A DNA stretch of 9,204 nt, taken from assembly GCA_902464595.1 (NCBI GenBank), contig CABQJX010000107.1:1-9204 (forward strand), written 5' to 3'. The notes beneath the pieces were generated by a model that worked only from the letters and a program-made list of their open reading frames with translations, did not search any database and was not told the origin of the DNA. This DNA comes from an uncultured Lachnoclostridium sp. GTDB lineage: Bacteria; Bacillota; Clostridia; Lachnospirales; Lachnospiraceae. Shown here piece by piece: positions 1 to 6,625 of the stretch. The position numbers and the translations under genes were made by a program. Numbering within the stretch: the first letter of the stretch is position 1; every line of letters begins with the position of its first letter.

Positions 1-36
1 GTGTAATTGTGCATAATACAACTGTTTGGGTATTTT

Positions 37-47
37 TAGCACTGCTA
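37..47. repeat. 11-bp palindrome at the outgoing transcription start
   Basis: TAGCA and TGCTA are perfect reverse complements about a central base, placed just downstream of the -10 box and over the predicted transcription start (near 43). The position suits a repressor operator; the sequence is too short to assign a regulator. Confidence 0.35.
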
Positions 48-49
48 TG

Positions 50-77
50 ATTATAACATAAAAATAATATACGTCAA
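50..77 (-). promoter_or_regulatory. outgoing consensus promoter at the left edge
   Basis: On the minus strand, TTGACG (72-77) and TATAAT (50-55) are separated by 16 nt, with a TGT extension directly before the -10 box. It starts 18 nt after the flavoprotein stop codon and reads out of the window, so the next gene on this strand probably has its own promoter. No intrinsic terminator is seen between 1 and 94. Confidence 0.8.
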
Positions 78-94
78 GATTTTTTTCATATTTC

Positions 95-1393
95 TTAAAA
101 CTTTCTGTTTTCCTTTGTGTTTCCTGCCCCTTTTCCGGCCGCCCATCCGGTAGACCAGGCGATCTGCAGATTAAAGCCGCCGGTCACTGCATCCAGATCC
201 AAGACCTCGCCTGCAAAATAAAGATCCTGTACCTTCTTGGATTCCATGGTAGAAGGATTGACCTCCCTCACGGATATGCCTCCCTGGGTAATAATGGCCT
301 CCTTGTAATCCCGAAGCCCTGTCAGGGTAAAAGAAAGCCCTTTGGTGGCCTGTACCAGCCTCCGCCGCTCCTCTCTGGTGATCTCGTTGACCTTTTTATC
401 CGGGGCAATTTTGCTGCGCTCAATAATCACAGGGATCAGCTTAGCCGGATAGAGATGATCCAAGGAATTTTTAAACTGGCGGTTTTTACTGTCCTCAAAG
501 TCCCTCAGGATGCGCTCGTCCAGCTGTTCCTCAGACAAGGCGGGCTTTAAGTCAACAGAAAGGACAATGGGATGCTTTCGGACTGCCTTCGCGCAAAAAG
601 AGCTGGCGCTTAAAACAACAGGTCCGCTGACTCCGAAATGAGTGAACAGCATCTCTCCAAATTGGCGGTAGAGCTCCCGCTTTCCGTCCCGGAAGGATAC
701 CTCCACATTTTTTAAGGAAAGCCCCTGGAGCGCCCGGACAGTTTCCTTCTCCTCTGCCTCAAAGGGAACCAGCGCCGGGGAGAGATCTGTAATCTTATGA
801 CCGCTCTCCCCCGCCCAGGAAAGCCCGTCCCCGGTAGAACCGGTAGACGGATAGGACAGCCCTCCGGTCGCTACGATCACCCGGTCAGCAGGTATCTTTT
901 TCCCTTCCAACAAGATCCCCTTACATCTTCCGTCTTCGATCCAAATCCCTTCCACCTGGCTGTCTAAGGTCACCTTTACCCCCTCCCGGCGCATCAGGCC
1001 GGACAGGGCTCCGATCACATCGGAGGATTTATCCGACTGAGGAAACACCCGATTTCCCCGTTCCACCTTCAAGGAAAGGCCCGCCTCCTCCAAAAGATCC
1101 ATCATATCCTGATTGGTAAAGCCGTAAAAGCTGCTGTAAAGGAATTTGGAGTTAGTGACCACGGAAGCTAAAAGTTCTTCCATATCGCAGGCATTCGTCA
1201 CATTGCAGCGTCCCTTTCCTGTAATAAAAAGCTTTTTCCCTAATTTCTCATTTTTCTCAAAGAGGCGGGTATCTGCTCCCTCTCTGGCAGCAGCGACAGC
1301 CGCTACCATCCCAGCGGCTCCCCCTCCCACAACCAGAACGCGGATCCGCGAATTTTCTCCCTTCCCCTGTATCGCTTTTTGATTTTCCATCAT
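95..1393 (-). CDS. HI0933/YhiN-family FAD-dependent oxidoreductase (aminoacetone oxidase-like family)
   Basis: This is a 432-residue flavoprotein, a normal full length for the HI0933/YhiN family, whose enzymatic role is poorly defined. Visible motifs are the N-terminal Rossmann dinucleotide-binding loop GGGAAG (about residues 23-28), the family block GKGRCNVTN (59-67), an ATGG FAD-contact motif (175-178), and the C-terminal signature from GGISVREVNP (371-380) to GEVLDLDAVTGGFNLQ (395-410). There is no signal peptide or membrane segment, so it should be cytosolic. Two ATG codons are adjacent (1393 and 1390). The first overlaps the stop codon of the upstream phosphotransferase gene in an ATGA overlap, and the preceding sequence is only purine-rich (AGAGAAAGAGAAG) without a clear Shine-Dalgarno, so translation is probably coupled. 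In several Firmicutes this gene lies upstream of cytidylate kinase; whether that holds here cannot be seen. Family assignment is firm; substrate is unknown. Confidence 0.93.
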   Translation of the reverse strand: MMENQKAIQGKGENSRIRVLVVGGGAAGMVAAVAAAREGADTRLFEKNEKLGKKLFITGKGRCNVTNACDMEELLASVVTNSKFLYSSFYGFTNQDMMDLLEEAGLSLKVERGNRVFPQSDKSSDVIGALSGLMRREGVKVTLDSQVEGIWIEDGRCKGILLEGKKIPADRVIVATGGLSYPSTGSTGDGLSWAGESGHKITDLSPALVPFEAEEKETVRALQGLSLKNVEVSFRDGKRELYRQFGEMLFTHFGVSGPVVLSASSFCAKAVRKHPIVLSVDLKPALSEEQLDERILRDFEDSKNRQFKNSLDHLYPAKLIPVIIERSKIAPDKKVNEITREERRRLVQATKGLSFTLTGLRDYKEAIITQGGISVREVNPSTMESKKVQDLYFAGEVLDLDAVTGGFNLQIAWSTGWAAGKGAGNTKENRKF

Positions 1394-2907
1394 GCTTCTC
1401 TTTCTCTTTTCTCTTGTGTTTCTTTTATCTTTTTCTCTAACGCCGCCACAACCGTCTCAAGAACCTTTAAGCGGGCGTAACGTTTATCGTTTCCCTCAAC
1501 CACCGTCCACGGGGCGTAGGTGGTTGAGGTGCGGATCAGCATTTCATCCACTGCTTCTTCATACTGATCCCATTTGGCCCGGTTGCGCCAGTCCTCCTCT
1601 GTGATCTTCCACTGCTTTTCAGGATTCCTCTCCCGTTCTTTAAACCGGCGTTCCTGCTCATCCTTATCGATATGGATCCAAAATTTCAGCACCACGGTTC
1701 CAAAGTTGGCCAGATGAGACTCCATTTCATTGATCTCCTGATAAGCCCGGCGCCACTCCTCCCTTGTGCAGAACCCCTCGATCCGCTCTACCATGACCCT
1801 TCCGTACCAGGTGCGGTCAAAGACAGCAATATGCCCAGCCTTTGGCATGTGATTCCAAAAACGCCACAGATAGTGATGAACCTTTTCCGCACCAGCAGGA
1901 GCCGCTGTGGGATTCACCTGATAGCCTCTGGGATCCAATGGGCTTGTGAGCCGCTTGATCGCTCCGCCCTTTCCGGCAGCATCCCAGCCCTCAAAGCCGA
2001 TCACCACCGGGATCCGCAAGCGGTAAAGCTCGCTGTGGAGGCGTCCCAGCTTTTTCTGCAGCTTTTTCAGACGCATCTTATATTCTTCCTGAGAGATCGT
2101 TTTTGAAAGGTCGATCCCTGAGAGCACACCGCTCTGATCCCACCGCCTGTAACCTGAAAGATCCCCCCTGTCCTCCTGTTCCACACGGTTGTTCTGCAGG
2201 TCAGAAACCGCAGCCTCCAGCCTGTCTGCCACCGACTCAGCAATTTTAGCGGCAGCAAAATCACGATCCACTGCCTCTACAATGACCCAGGGCGCGTAAT
2301 CCGTATCGGTCCGCTCTAACATTTCCTCGTTGATCCTAAGGTAACGGTCAAATTCCCGGTTCCTGCGCCAGTCCCCTTTTGTGACCTGCCAGGCTGTCTC
2401 CCTGGAATCCTCCAGCTTTTCAAAACGCTTTTTCTGCTCCTTTTGGTCAATGTAGAGGAAAAATTTCAGGATCACAGTACCGTCGTCTGAAAGCTGCTTC
2501 TCAAAAGATAAGATGTCATCATATGCATCAGACATCCCCTCTTTTTGCGTCAGCCCGTCAAACCGGTCCACCTGAACGCTGCGATACCAGGAACGGTCAA
2601 AAATGGCGATCCTCCCGCGCTCCGGGGTTTTGATCCAGTAGCGCCACAGGAAAGGATGGAGCTGTTCCTCCTGCGTGGATCGCTCGCAGGCGTAAACGTC
2701 AAAGCCCCTGGGATCCAGAGACTGGATCAGCCGGTTGATCTGTACTCCTTTTCCTGCAGCCCCCATGCCCTCAAACACCAGGATAACGGGAATCCCAGAC
2801 TCCCTGCACTGGCGCTGAAGCCATCCTAACCTGCTGTGCGCCTCTTTCAGCCGCCTTTTACACGCCTCCCTATCGACTTTCCGGTTCAGATCAATTTTTT
2901 CAAGCAT
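1390..2907 (-). CDS. pap: two-domain polyphosphate:AMP phosphotransferase (PPK2 class II)
   Basis: This 505-residue cytosolic enzyme should move phosphate from polyphosphate to AMP, giving ADP. It contains two tandem PPK2 domains. The N-terminal domain (about 1-235) has a P-loop FEGMGAAGKG (45-54) and FDRSWYRS (103-110). The C-terminal domain (about 262-500) has FEGWDAAGKGG (305-315) and FDRTWYGR (363-370), the fully canonical forms. The N-terminal copy lacks the Asp of the GWDAAGKG motif and the Gly-Arg after WY, so I infer that the C-terminal copy is the catalytic one. The open frame extends to 2958, but the ATG at 2907 has an AAGGAG sequence 7 nt upstream (2916-2921 region), and the frame above it runs through the terminator hairpin; 2907 is therefore chosen. 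The stop codon overlaps the next gene by 4 nt. A perfect promoter inside tepA and a terminator hairpin lie upstream, suggesting regulated read-through. The function of the family is well established; substrate preference (AMP rather than ADP or GMP) is inferred from the two-domain architecture. Confidence 0.93.
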   Translation of the reverse strand: MLEKIDLNRKVDREACKRRLKEAHSRLGWLQRQCRESGIPVILVFEGMGAAGKGVQINRLIQSLDPRGFDVYACERSTQEEQLHPFLWRYWIKTPERGRIAIFDRSWYRSVQVDRFDGLTQKEGMSDAYDDILSFEKQLSDDGTVILKFFLYIDQKEQKKRFEKLEDSRETAWQVTKGDWRRNREFDRYLRINEEMLERTDTDYAPWVIVEAVDRDFAAAKIAESVADRLEAAVSDLQNNRVEQEDRGDLSGYRRWDQSGVLSGIDLSKTISQEEYKMRLKKLQKKLGRLHSELYRLRIPVVIGFEGWDAAGKGGAIKRLTSPLDPRGYQVNPTAAPAGAEKVHHYLWRFWNHMPKAGHIAVFDRTWYGRVMVERIEGFCTREEWRRAYQEINEMESHLANFGTVVLKFWIHIDKDEQERRFKERERNPEKQWKITEEDWRNRAKWDQYEEAVDEMLIRTSTTYAPWTVVEGNDKRYARLKVLETVVAALEKKIKETQEKREREA

Positions 2908-2936
2908 CCGCTCTCTCCTTTCTCTCAGACAGATAC

Positions 2937-2975
2937 AAAAAGGAGGGCGTAACACCACCGTGCTATCCGCCCTCC
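2937..2975 (-). terminator. intrinsic terminator between tepA and pap, in the pap leader
   Basis: On the minus strand, GGAGGGCG (2968-2975) pairs perfectly with CGCCCTCC (2942-2949) over an 18-nt loop, followed by TTTTT (2937-2941). It should end tepA transcripts. It also lies downstream of the internal promoter, about 15 nt before the pap Shine-Dalgarno, so transcripts from that promoter must read through it to express pap. Confidence 0.85.
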
Positions 2976-2998
2976 AATGGCCCGATCACAGGATCCTT

Positions 2999-3838
2999 CT
3001 ATCTGCTATTATAGGCAAATCCATTTTTCCTGTCAATATCGTTGTTCTCATCGATCATCTCATAAAGCTTTTGCAGGGCGTCCTTGATCCCGCCCACCTG
3101 GTCGATGAGCCCGGCTTCCACTGCCTGGGCTCCCACCAGGACGGTTCCCAGATCTCTGGTAAGCATCTTGGTATTATGCATCAGCTGTCTAAGCTGGTCA
3201 TAGGCAATCTTTGCATGATCGGATACAAAGGTGAGGATCCGATCCTGGATCATCTCGAAATATTCATAAGTCTGCGCTGTCCCGATCACCATTCCTGTCA
3301 TACGTACCGGGTGGATCATCATAGTCCCGGAAGGGACAATAAAGGAATAATCCGAAGCCACCGCCAGAGGCACTCCAATGGAATGGCTTCCTCCTAACAC
3401 CAGTGACACGGTTGGGAGGCTGAGAGAGGCGATCATCTCCGCAATGGCTAAGCCTGCATCCACATCCCCGCCTGATGTATTTAAAAGCACCAGAAGCCCT
3501 TCTACGCTGTCGTCATCTTCGATCTGAGCCAATTTAGGAAGGATATGGTCATACTTTGTGGTCTTGCTGCTTCCTGAAGCGTTTTCATGGCCCTCTACCT
3601 CCCCGATAATGGTGATCAGATGAATCTTTCTCTGTTTCCTATTTTCCTTCAGGACAGCCTGTCCGTATTCCTCCAGCCGGTTATCCTCTTTTTCCTCAAT
3701 CTCCTGCCTCATTTTTTCCTGCTCCTGATCCTGGCTTTCTTCCCTTGGATCGGAAGCCCCGCTGCAGTCCTGGCTGGTTTTCCAGTTTTTGTCCTGATTT
3801 TTATTTTGTCCCTTTTCCTGCCTGTCTTCCTGTCCCAT
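2999..3838 (-). CDS. tepA: TepA-type ClpP-like serine protease
   Basis: This 279-residue protein belongs to the ClpP/crotonase fold, TepA branch. The N-terminal 70 residues are highly charged and rich in Q, E, D and K, with no signal peptide. The ClpP-like core follows (about 72-262). The catalytic triad can be read by analogy with ClpP: Ser153 in GGSHSIG, His176 in MMIHP, and Asp229 in TRDLGT. The ending EAGLIDQVGGIKDAL (241-255) matches the ClpP C-terminal pattern. In Bacillus subtilis the homologue was first linked to protein translocation and later to degradation of small acid-soluble spore proteins during outgrowth, which suits a spore former. The start is uncertain: the ATG at 3838 is preceded 9 nt upstream by GGTGG, but an in-frame TTG at 3847 is possible. 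No convincing promoter was found directly upstream. The last codons contain a consensus promoter for the next gene. Confidence 0.9.
   Translation of the reverse strand: MGQEDRQEKGQNKNQDKNWKTSQDCSGASDPREESQDQEQEKMRQEIEEKEDNRLEEYGQAVLKENRKQRKIHLITIIGEVEGHENASGSSKTTKYDHILPKLAQIEDDDSVEGLLVLLNTSGGDVDAGLAIAEMIASLSLPTVSLVLGGSHSIGVPLAVASDYSFIVPSGTMMIHPVRMTGMVIGTAQTYEYFEMIQDRILTFVSDHAKIAYDQLRQLMHNTKMLTRDLGTVLVGAQAVEAGLIDQVGGIKDALQKLYEMIDENNDIDRKNGFAYNSR
3008..3036 (-). promoter_or_regulatory. perfect consensus promoter inside the 3' end of tepA, reading to pap
   Basis: On the minus strand, TTGACA (3031-3036) and TATAAT (3008-3013) are separated by exactly 17 nt, a full match to the vegetative sigma-A consensus. 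It lies within the codons for the last residues of TepA (about Ile268 to Asn277). The predicted transcription start is near 3001, giving a leader of about 94 nt before the pap ATG at 2907. Confidence 0.85.
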
Positions 3839-3943
3839 GCCTTGCAACCACCCTTTCTGAAATCAATTCCAACATACTTTTGTAGTCTTGCCCAAACCTG
3901 TGAAACGTATTCCAAAAAGATGATCAAAAGGCCAAAACAGTTC

Positions 3944-3980
3944 AAAAGGCCGCCCTGAACTTCCGTTTCAGGACAGCCTT
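3944..3980 (-). terminator. intrinsic terminator of the NlpC/P60 gene
   Basis: On the minus strand, AAGGCTGTCCTGAA (3967-3980) pairs with TTCAGGGCGGCCTT (3946-3959) over 14 bp with two G-U wobbles and a 7-nt loop, followed by a short T run (TTTT, 3944-3947, shared with the end of the stem). It lies about 60 nt after the stop codon. Confidence 0.8.
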
Positions 3981-4041
3981 CTGTCTCATATCTTATTATG
4001 ACCCTTTCTCCATGTGCTTTCCTATAACCTCTGGTTCTCTT

Positions 4042-5664
4042 TTAATCTCCCAGCACGTTTCGGATCGCCACCGGTGTCCGGTAATTCCAGGTTGAGATCT
4101 TAATTCCGCTCTTGCGGCTGGCCGCATGGACTACCTGGCCGTTTCCGATATAGAGGGCTACATGGTTGATCTTTCCGCCGCTTCCTGCGTAGAAAATCAG
4201 GTCTCCCGGCTTCATCGTGGCCGATGTCACCTTCTTGCCCATCTTAGCCTGAGAGCCGGAATAATGGGGCAGGGATACCCCAAACTTCTTCATTACCTGC
4301 ATGGTGAAGCCGGAGCAGTCCACACCGTTCGTCAGGCTGGTTCCGCCCCAAACATAAGGATTGCCCACAAACTGCAGCGCATAGTTGACCACCTGGGAAC
4401 GCCTGGATGCTGCTGCATTGGCTGCCTCCTCTGCAGGTGAGAACTTGATCGCCTCATTTAATGCGTACCGCACCTCCACATTATTGTCCCTGGTGGAGAT
4501 AAACGCCTTATCTGCTTCACTTCCATCTTCCTCGTCTACGGAATCCAGATCGATCTGAACCCAGCCGTCCAACTGCTCCACAACTGAGTACCGCTCATCC
4601 TTTACGATCTGTGTCCAGATCTTGGCATCCACCGTCGGCTCCGTACGGACATTGAGCACGTCAGTCTTGATCACTGCCTTCAGGGTTGCCTCCTGCATGG
4701 CAATATCCTTTGCCTCCTGCCCCGTTGCCGTATACTGGGGATCTGCAGAAATATATCCAACAATAGGGCCGGACTGGATCTTATACCAGCCGTCTAAAGT
4801 CTCCAGAATCTCTCCCGCCGCCTTGCTGGTCATCTTTCCGATGATCTTTCCGTCAGGCTTCGGCTCTGCCCGGACGTTCAGGTAATTGTTCACCTTGGAG
4901 ATCACCAAATTCTCATACTGATTGATGGCCATGGCCTTCATGTCTAACTTCCGTCCCTCATCCAGGGAATAGGACACCTCGGCATACTCAGAGGAAATAT
5001 ATCCCTCCTGGATCTGGATCCAGCCATCCTCCAGGCCATTGACCACATACCGCTCTCCTTTTAATGCCTGTCCCACAATGTTAGCCGGATCTAATTCAGG
5101 AGTCTGGCGGATATTCAGGTTGTCCGCCGTGACGGTTGCCCTCAGCTTCACAAGACCTAAGGCCTTCTCCCTGGCCTCATCTCCTGTGAGAAGATATTGA
5201 TTGCTTATGTAGCCATCCACACCTCCGGTAGTAATATGGGACCATTCCCCCTCTGTCTCCACGATCTCACATGCCCCATCACCGGACAGCTTTCCAATGA
5301 TCTTTCCATCCAGGCTTGGAGTCTCCCGGATATTCAGATAGCCGGACACCTGGACAATTCCTAAATTCTGGTAGGAATCCACCACTTTCTGGATCTCCGC
5401 CTGTTCCTGCTTTGCCGCTTCCTCCTCCTGGGAAATGGTCATTGGCTCTGCCTGGGAAGAAGTGGCCGGCTGCACCTCCTGGACAGGCGTCGGCCCTGCC
5501 TCTCTGTCTGACAGGATATTTTTTATGCCGATCACGCCGAAAATGATGATTCCAATAGCTGCAGCTGCTGCCATCAAAAGCACCAGCGTCCTCGGATCCA
5601 TCTTTTGGTTTCTTTTTCTCCTTGCCTTGTTCAGGCTGGAGAGATAATCCTTATGTTCAAGCAT
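4042..5664 (-). CDS. membrane-anchored NlpC/P60 cell-wall hydrolase with four SH3 domains
   Basis: This 540-residue protein is predicted to cleave peptidoglycan stem peptides (typically a gamma-D-glutamyl-diamino acid bond for this family). It has a positively charged N terminus (ARRKRNQK, 14-21), one membrane segment (about 27-47) without a lipobox or clear cleavage site, a T/Q/E-rich stretch (56-95), four bacterial SH3 domains (about 103-160, 174-232, 253-315, 328-400), and a C-terminal NlpC/P60 domain (422-540). The catalytic residues are Cys450 in DCSGF, His501 in NHVALYIG and His513 in VHAAS. The orientation places the SH3 and catalytic parts outside the cell. The ATG at 5664 has GGAG 8 nt upstream. 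The frame is open to an ATG at 5721, but that codon overlaps the extended -10 promoter and is rejected. The gene appears monocistronic, with its own promoter and terminator. Confidence 0.94.
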   Translation of the reverse strand: MLEHKDYLSSLNKARRKRNQKMDPRTLVLLMAAAAAIGIIIFGVIGIKNILSDREAGPTPVQEVQPATSSQAEPMTISQEEEAAKQEQAEIQKVVDSYQNLGIVQVSGYLNIRETPSLDGKIIGKLSGDGACEIVETEGEWSHITTGGVDGYISNQYLLTGDEAREKALGLVKLRATVTADNLNIRQTPELDPANIVGQALKGERYVVNGLEDGWIQIQEGYISSEYAEVSYSLDEGRKLDMKAMAINQYENLVISKVNNYLNVRAEPKPDGKIIGKMTSKAAGEILETLDGWYKIQSGPIVGYISADPQYTATGQEAKDIAMQEATLKAVIKTDVLNVRTEPTVDAKIWTQIVKDERYSVVEQLDGWVQIDLDSVDEEDGSEADKAFISTRDNNVEVRYALNEAIKFSPAEEAANAAASRRSQVVNYALQFVGNPYVWGGTSLTNGVDCSGFTMQVMKKFGVSLPHYSGSQAKMGKKVTSATMKPGDLIFYAGSGGKINHVALYIGNGQVVHAASRKSGIKISTWNYRTPVAIRNVLGD

Positions 5665-5677
5665 TGTTCCATCTCCA

Positions 5678-5709
5678 ACTCTATTTTGTCGTTTCAGCTC
5701 ATATAGAGT
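5678..5709. repeat. 7-bp inverted repeat between NlpC/P60 promoter and ribosome binding site
   Basis: Reading the minus strand, ACTCTAT (5703-5709) and ATAGAGT (5678-5684) are perfect reverse complements separated by 18 nt. The first arm begins 2 nt after the -10 box, and the second ends just before the GGAG Shine-Dalgarno. It could be an operator or a leader stem; the sequence alone does not decide. Confidence 0.45.
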
Positions 5710-5711
5710 AA

Positions 5712-5720
5712 AGTATACCA
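5712..5720 (-). promoter_or_regulatory. extended -10 promoter of the NlpC/P60 gene
   Basis: On the minus strand, TGGTATACT gives a TGn-extended -10 box (TATACT at 5712-5717, TGG at 5718-5720). No good -35 box is present at 16-18 nt, as is common for extended -10 promoters. The predicted leader is about 40 nt. The box overlaps an upstream in-frame ATG at 5721, which supports the start at 5664. Confidence 0.65.
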
Positions 5721-5769
5721 TAAAAATGAGGCAAGAATGTGAAAAAATTCTTAAATTTTAGGAAGATCC

Positions 5770-5819
5770 ATAAAAGAAGCCGGTCTGACAGAGCTTTCCC
5801 AAAGCCCCGGCAGACCGGC
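5770..5819 (-). terminator. intrinsic terminator of the ABC importer operon
   Basis: On the minus strand, GCCGGTCTG (5811-5819) pairs perfectly with CAGACCGGC (5779-5787); an inner stem GCTTT/AAAGC with a 3-nt loop sits within. The stem is followed by TTCTTTTAT. It lies within 10 nt of the ATPase stop codon. Confidence 0.88.
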
Positions 5820-5827
5820 CCGATCTA

Positions 5828-6625
5828 CTATTTTGACAAAAGCATGCGGTCATTGGCAAAATGCCCTCCGCTGGCCTCTGCAAACTTAGCCAAAAGATCC
5901 TCCACGGTCAGGTTCTTCTTTTCCTCCCCTGCCACATCATAAATGATCCTTCCGTCACTCATCATGATCAGACGGTTTCCGATCTGAATGGCATCCTTCA
6001 TATTATGAGTTACCATGAGGGCAGTCAGATGCTGTTCCTCCACCATCTCCTCTGTCAGATCCAGCACCTTCTTTGCCGTCTGAGGATCCAGGGCAGCCGT
6101 ATGCTCATCAAGAAGAAGAAGCTTCGGCTTCTGAAGGGTAGCCATGAGAAGGGTCAATGCCTGTCTCTGTCCGCCGGATAAAAGTCCCACCTTGCTGCTC
6201 ATACGGTTCTGCAGCCCCAGGCCCAAACGGGCTAACAGGTCATGATAATAGGACTTTTCATTGGCCCGGATCCCCCAGCCCAGCCCTCGCTTCTGCCCTC
6301 TCCTAAAGGCAAGGGCCATATTTTCCTGGATCTCCATACCAGCCGCCGTTCCCTTCATGGGATCCTGGAACACACGGCCAATATATTTTGCCCTCTTATA
6401 CTCAGGCTGTCTGGATATATTTACGCCGTCAATCTCAATTTTGCCGGAATCGATAGGGTAAACTCCTGCGATCATATTTAACATAGTGGACTTTCCAGCT
6501 CCGTTTCCGCCGATCACTGTGACAAAGTCCCCATCGTTTAAAACCAAGTCAATACCATTTAATGCCTTTTTCTCGTTTACCGTTCCCTTATTGAAGGTTT
6601 TGCGCACATTGGACAATACTAGCAT
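5828..6625 (-). CDS. ABC importer ATP-binding protein of a TrpXYZ-like (COG1101-type) system
   Basis: This 265-residue nucleotide-binding subunit powers the importer encoded by this operon. All ABC motifs are intact: Walker A GGNGAGKST (39-47), Q-loop VFQDP (Gln87), signature LSGGQRQ (149-155), Walker B LLLLDE (169-174), D-loop AALD (177-180) and the switch His in VTHNM (His207). It is cytosolic and should dock on the permease. The longer open frame to 6691 would run back into the permease gene; the ATG at 6625 has GGAGG 9 nt upstream and overlaps the permease stop by 7 nt (ATGCTAG), pointing to translational coupling. The variant DEHTAALD is usual for this subfamily. A strong terminator follows the stop codon within 10 nt, making this the last gene of the operon. 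Confidence 0.95.
   Translation of the reverse strand: MLVLSNVRKTFNKGTVNEKKALNGIDLVLNDGDFVTVIGGNGAGKSTMLNMIAGVYPIDSGKIEIDGVNISRQPEYKRAKYIGRVFQDPMKGTAAGMEIQENMALAFRRGQKRGLGWGIRANEKSYYHDLLARLGLGLQNRMSSKVGLLSGGQRQALTLLMATLQKPKLLLLDEHTAALDPQTAKKVLDLTEEMVEEQHLTALMVTHNMKDAIQIGNRLIMMSDGRIIYDVAGEEKKNLTVEDLLAKFAEASGGHFANDRMLLSK

Noticed and set aside
34..60. Possible CIRCE (HrcA) operator because TTAGCACT resembles its half-site
   Set aside because: The second half-site GAGTGCTAA at 9-nt spacing is absent; only one half matches.
1672..2106. Long plus-strand frames opposite the phosphotransferase gene, and others opposite each minus-strand gene
   Set aside because: They lack ribosome binding sites and recognisable domains and lie opposite genes with strong family motifs; they are frame shadows.
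3709..3945. 78-residue minus-strand frame with a hydrophobic start overlapping the beginning of tepA
   Set aside because: It starts from a TTG inside the T run of the NlpC/P60 terminator, has no ribosome binding site, and its second half is the tepA N terminus read out of frame.
3924..3951. Direct repeat GGCCTTTTGA (two copies, 18 nt apart) after the NlpC/P60 terminator
   Set aside because: Only two short copies, one being part of the terminator arm; too little to call a functional repeat.
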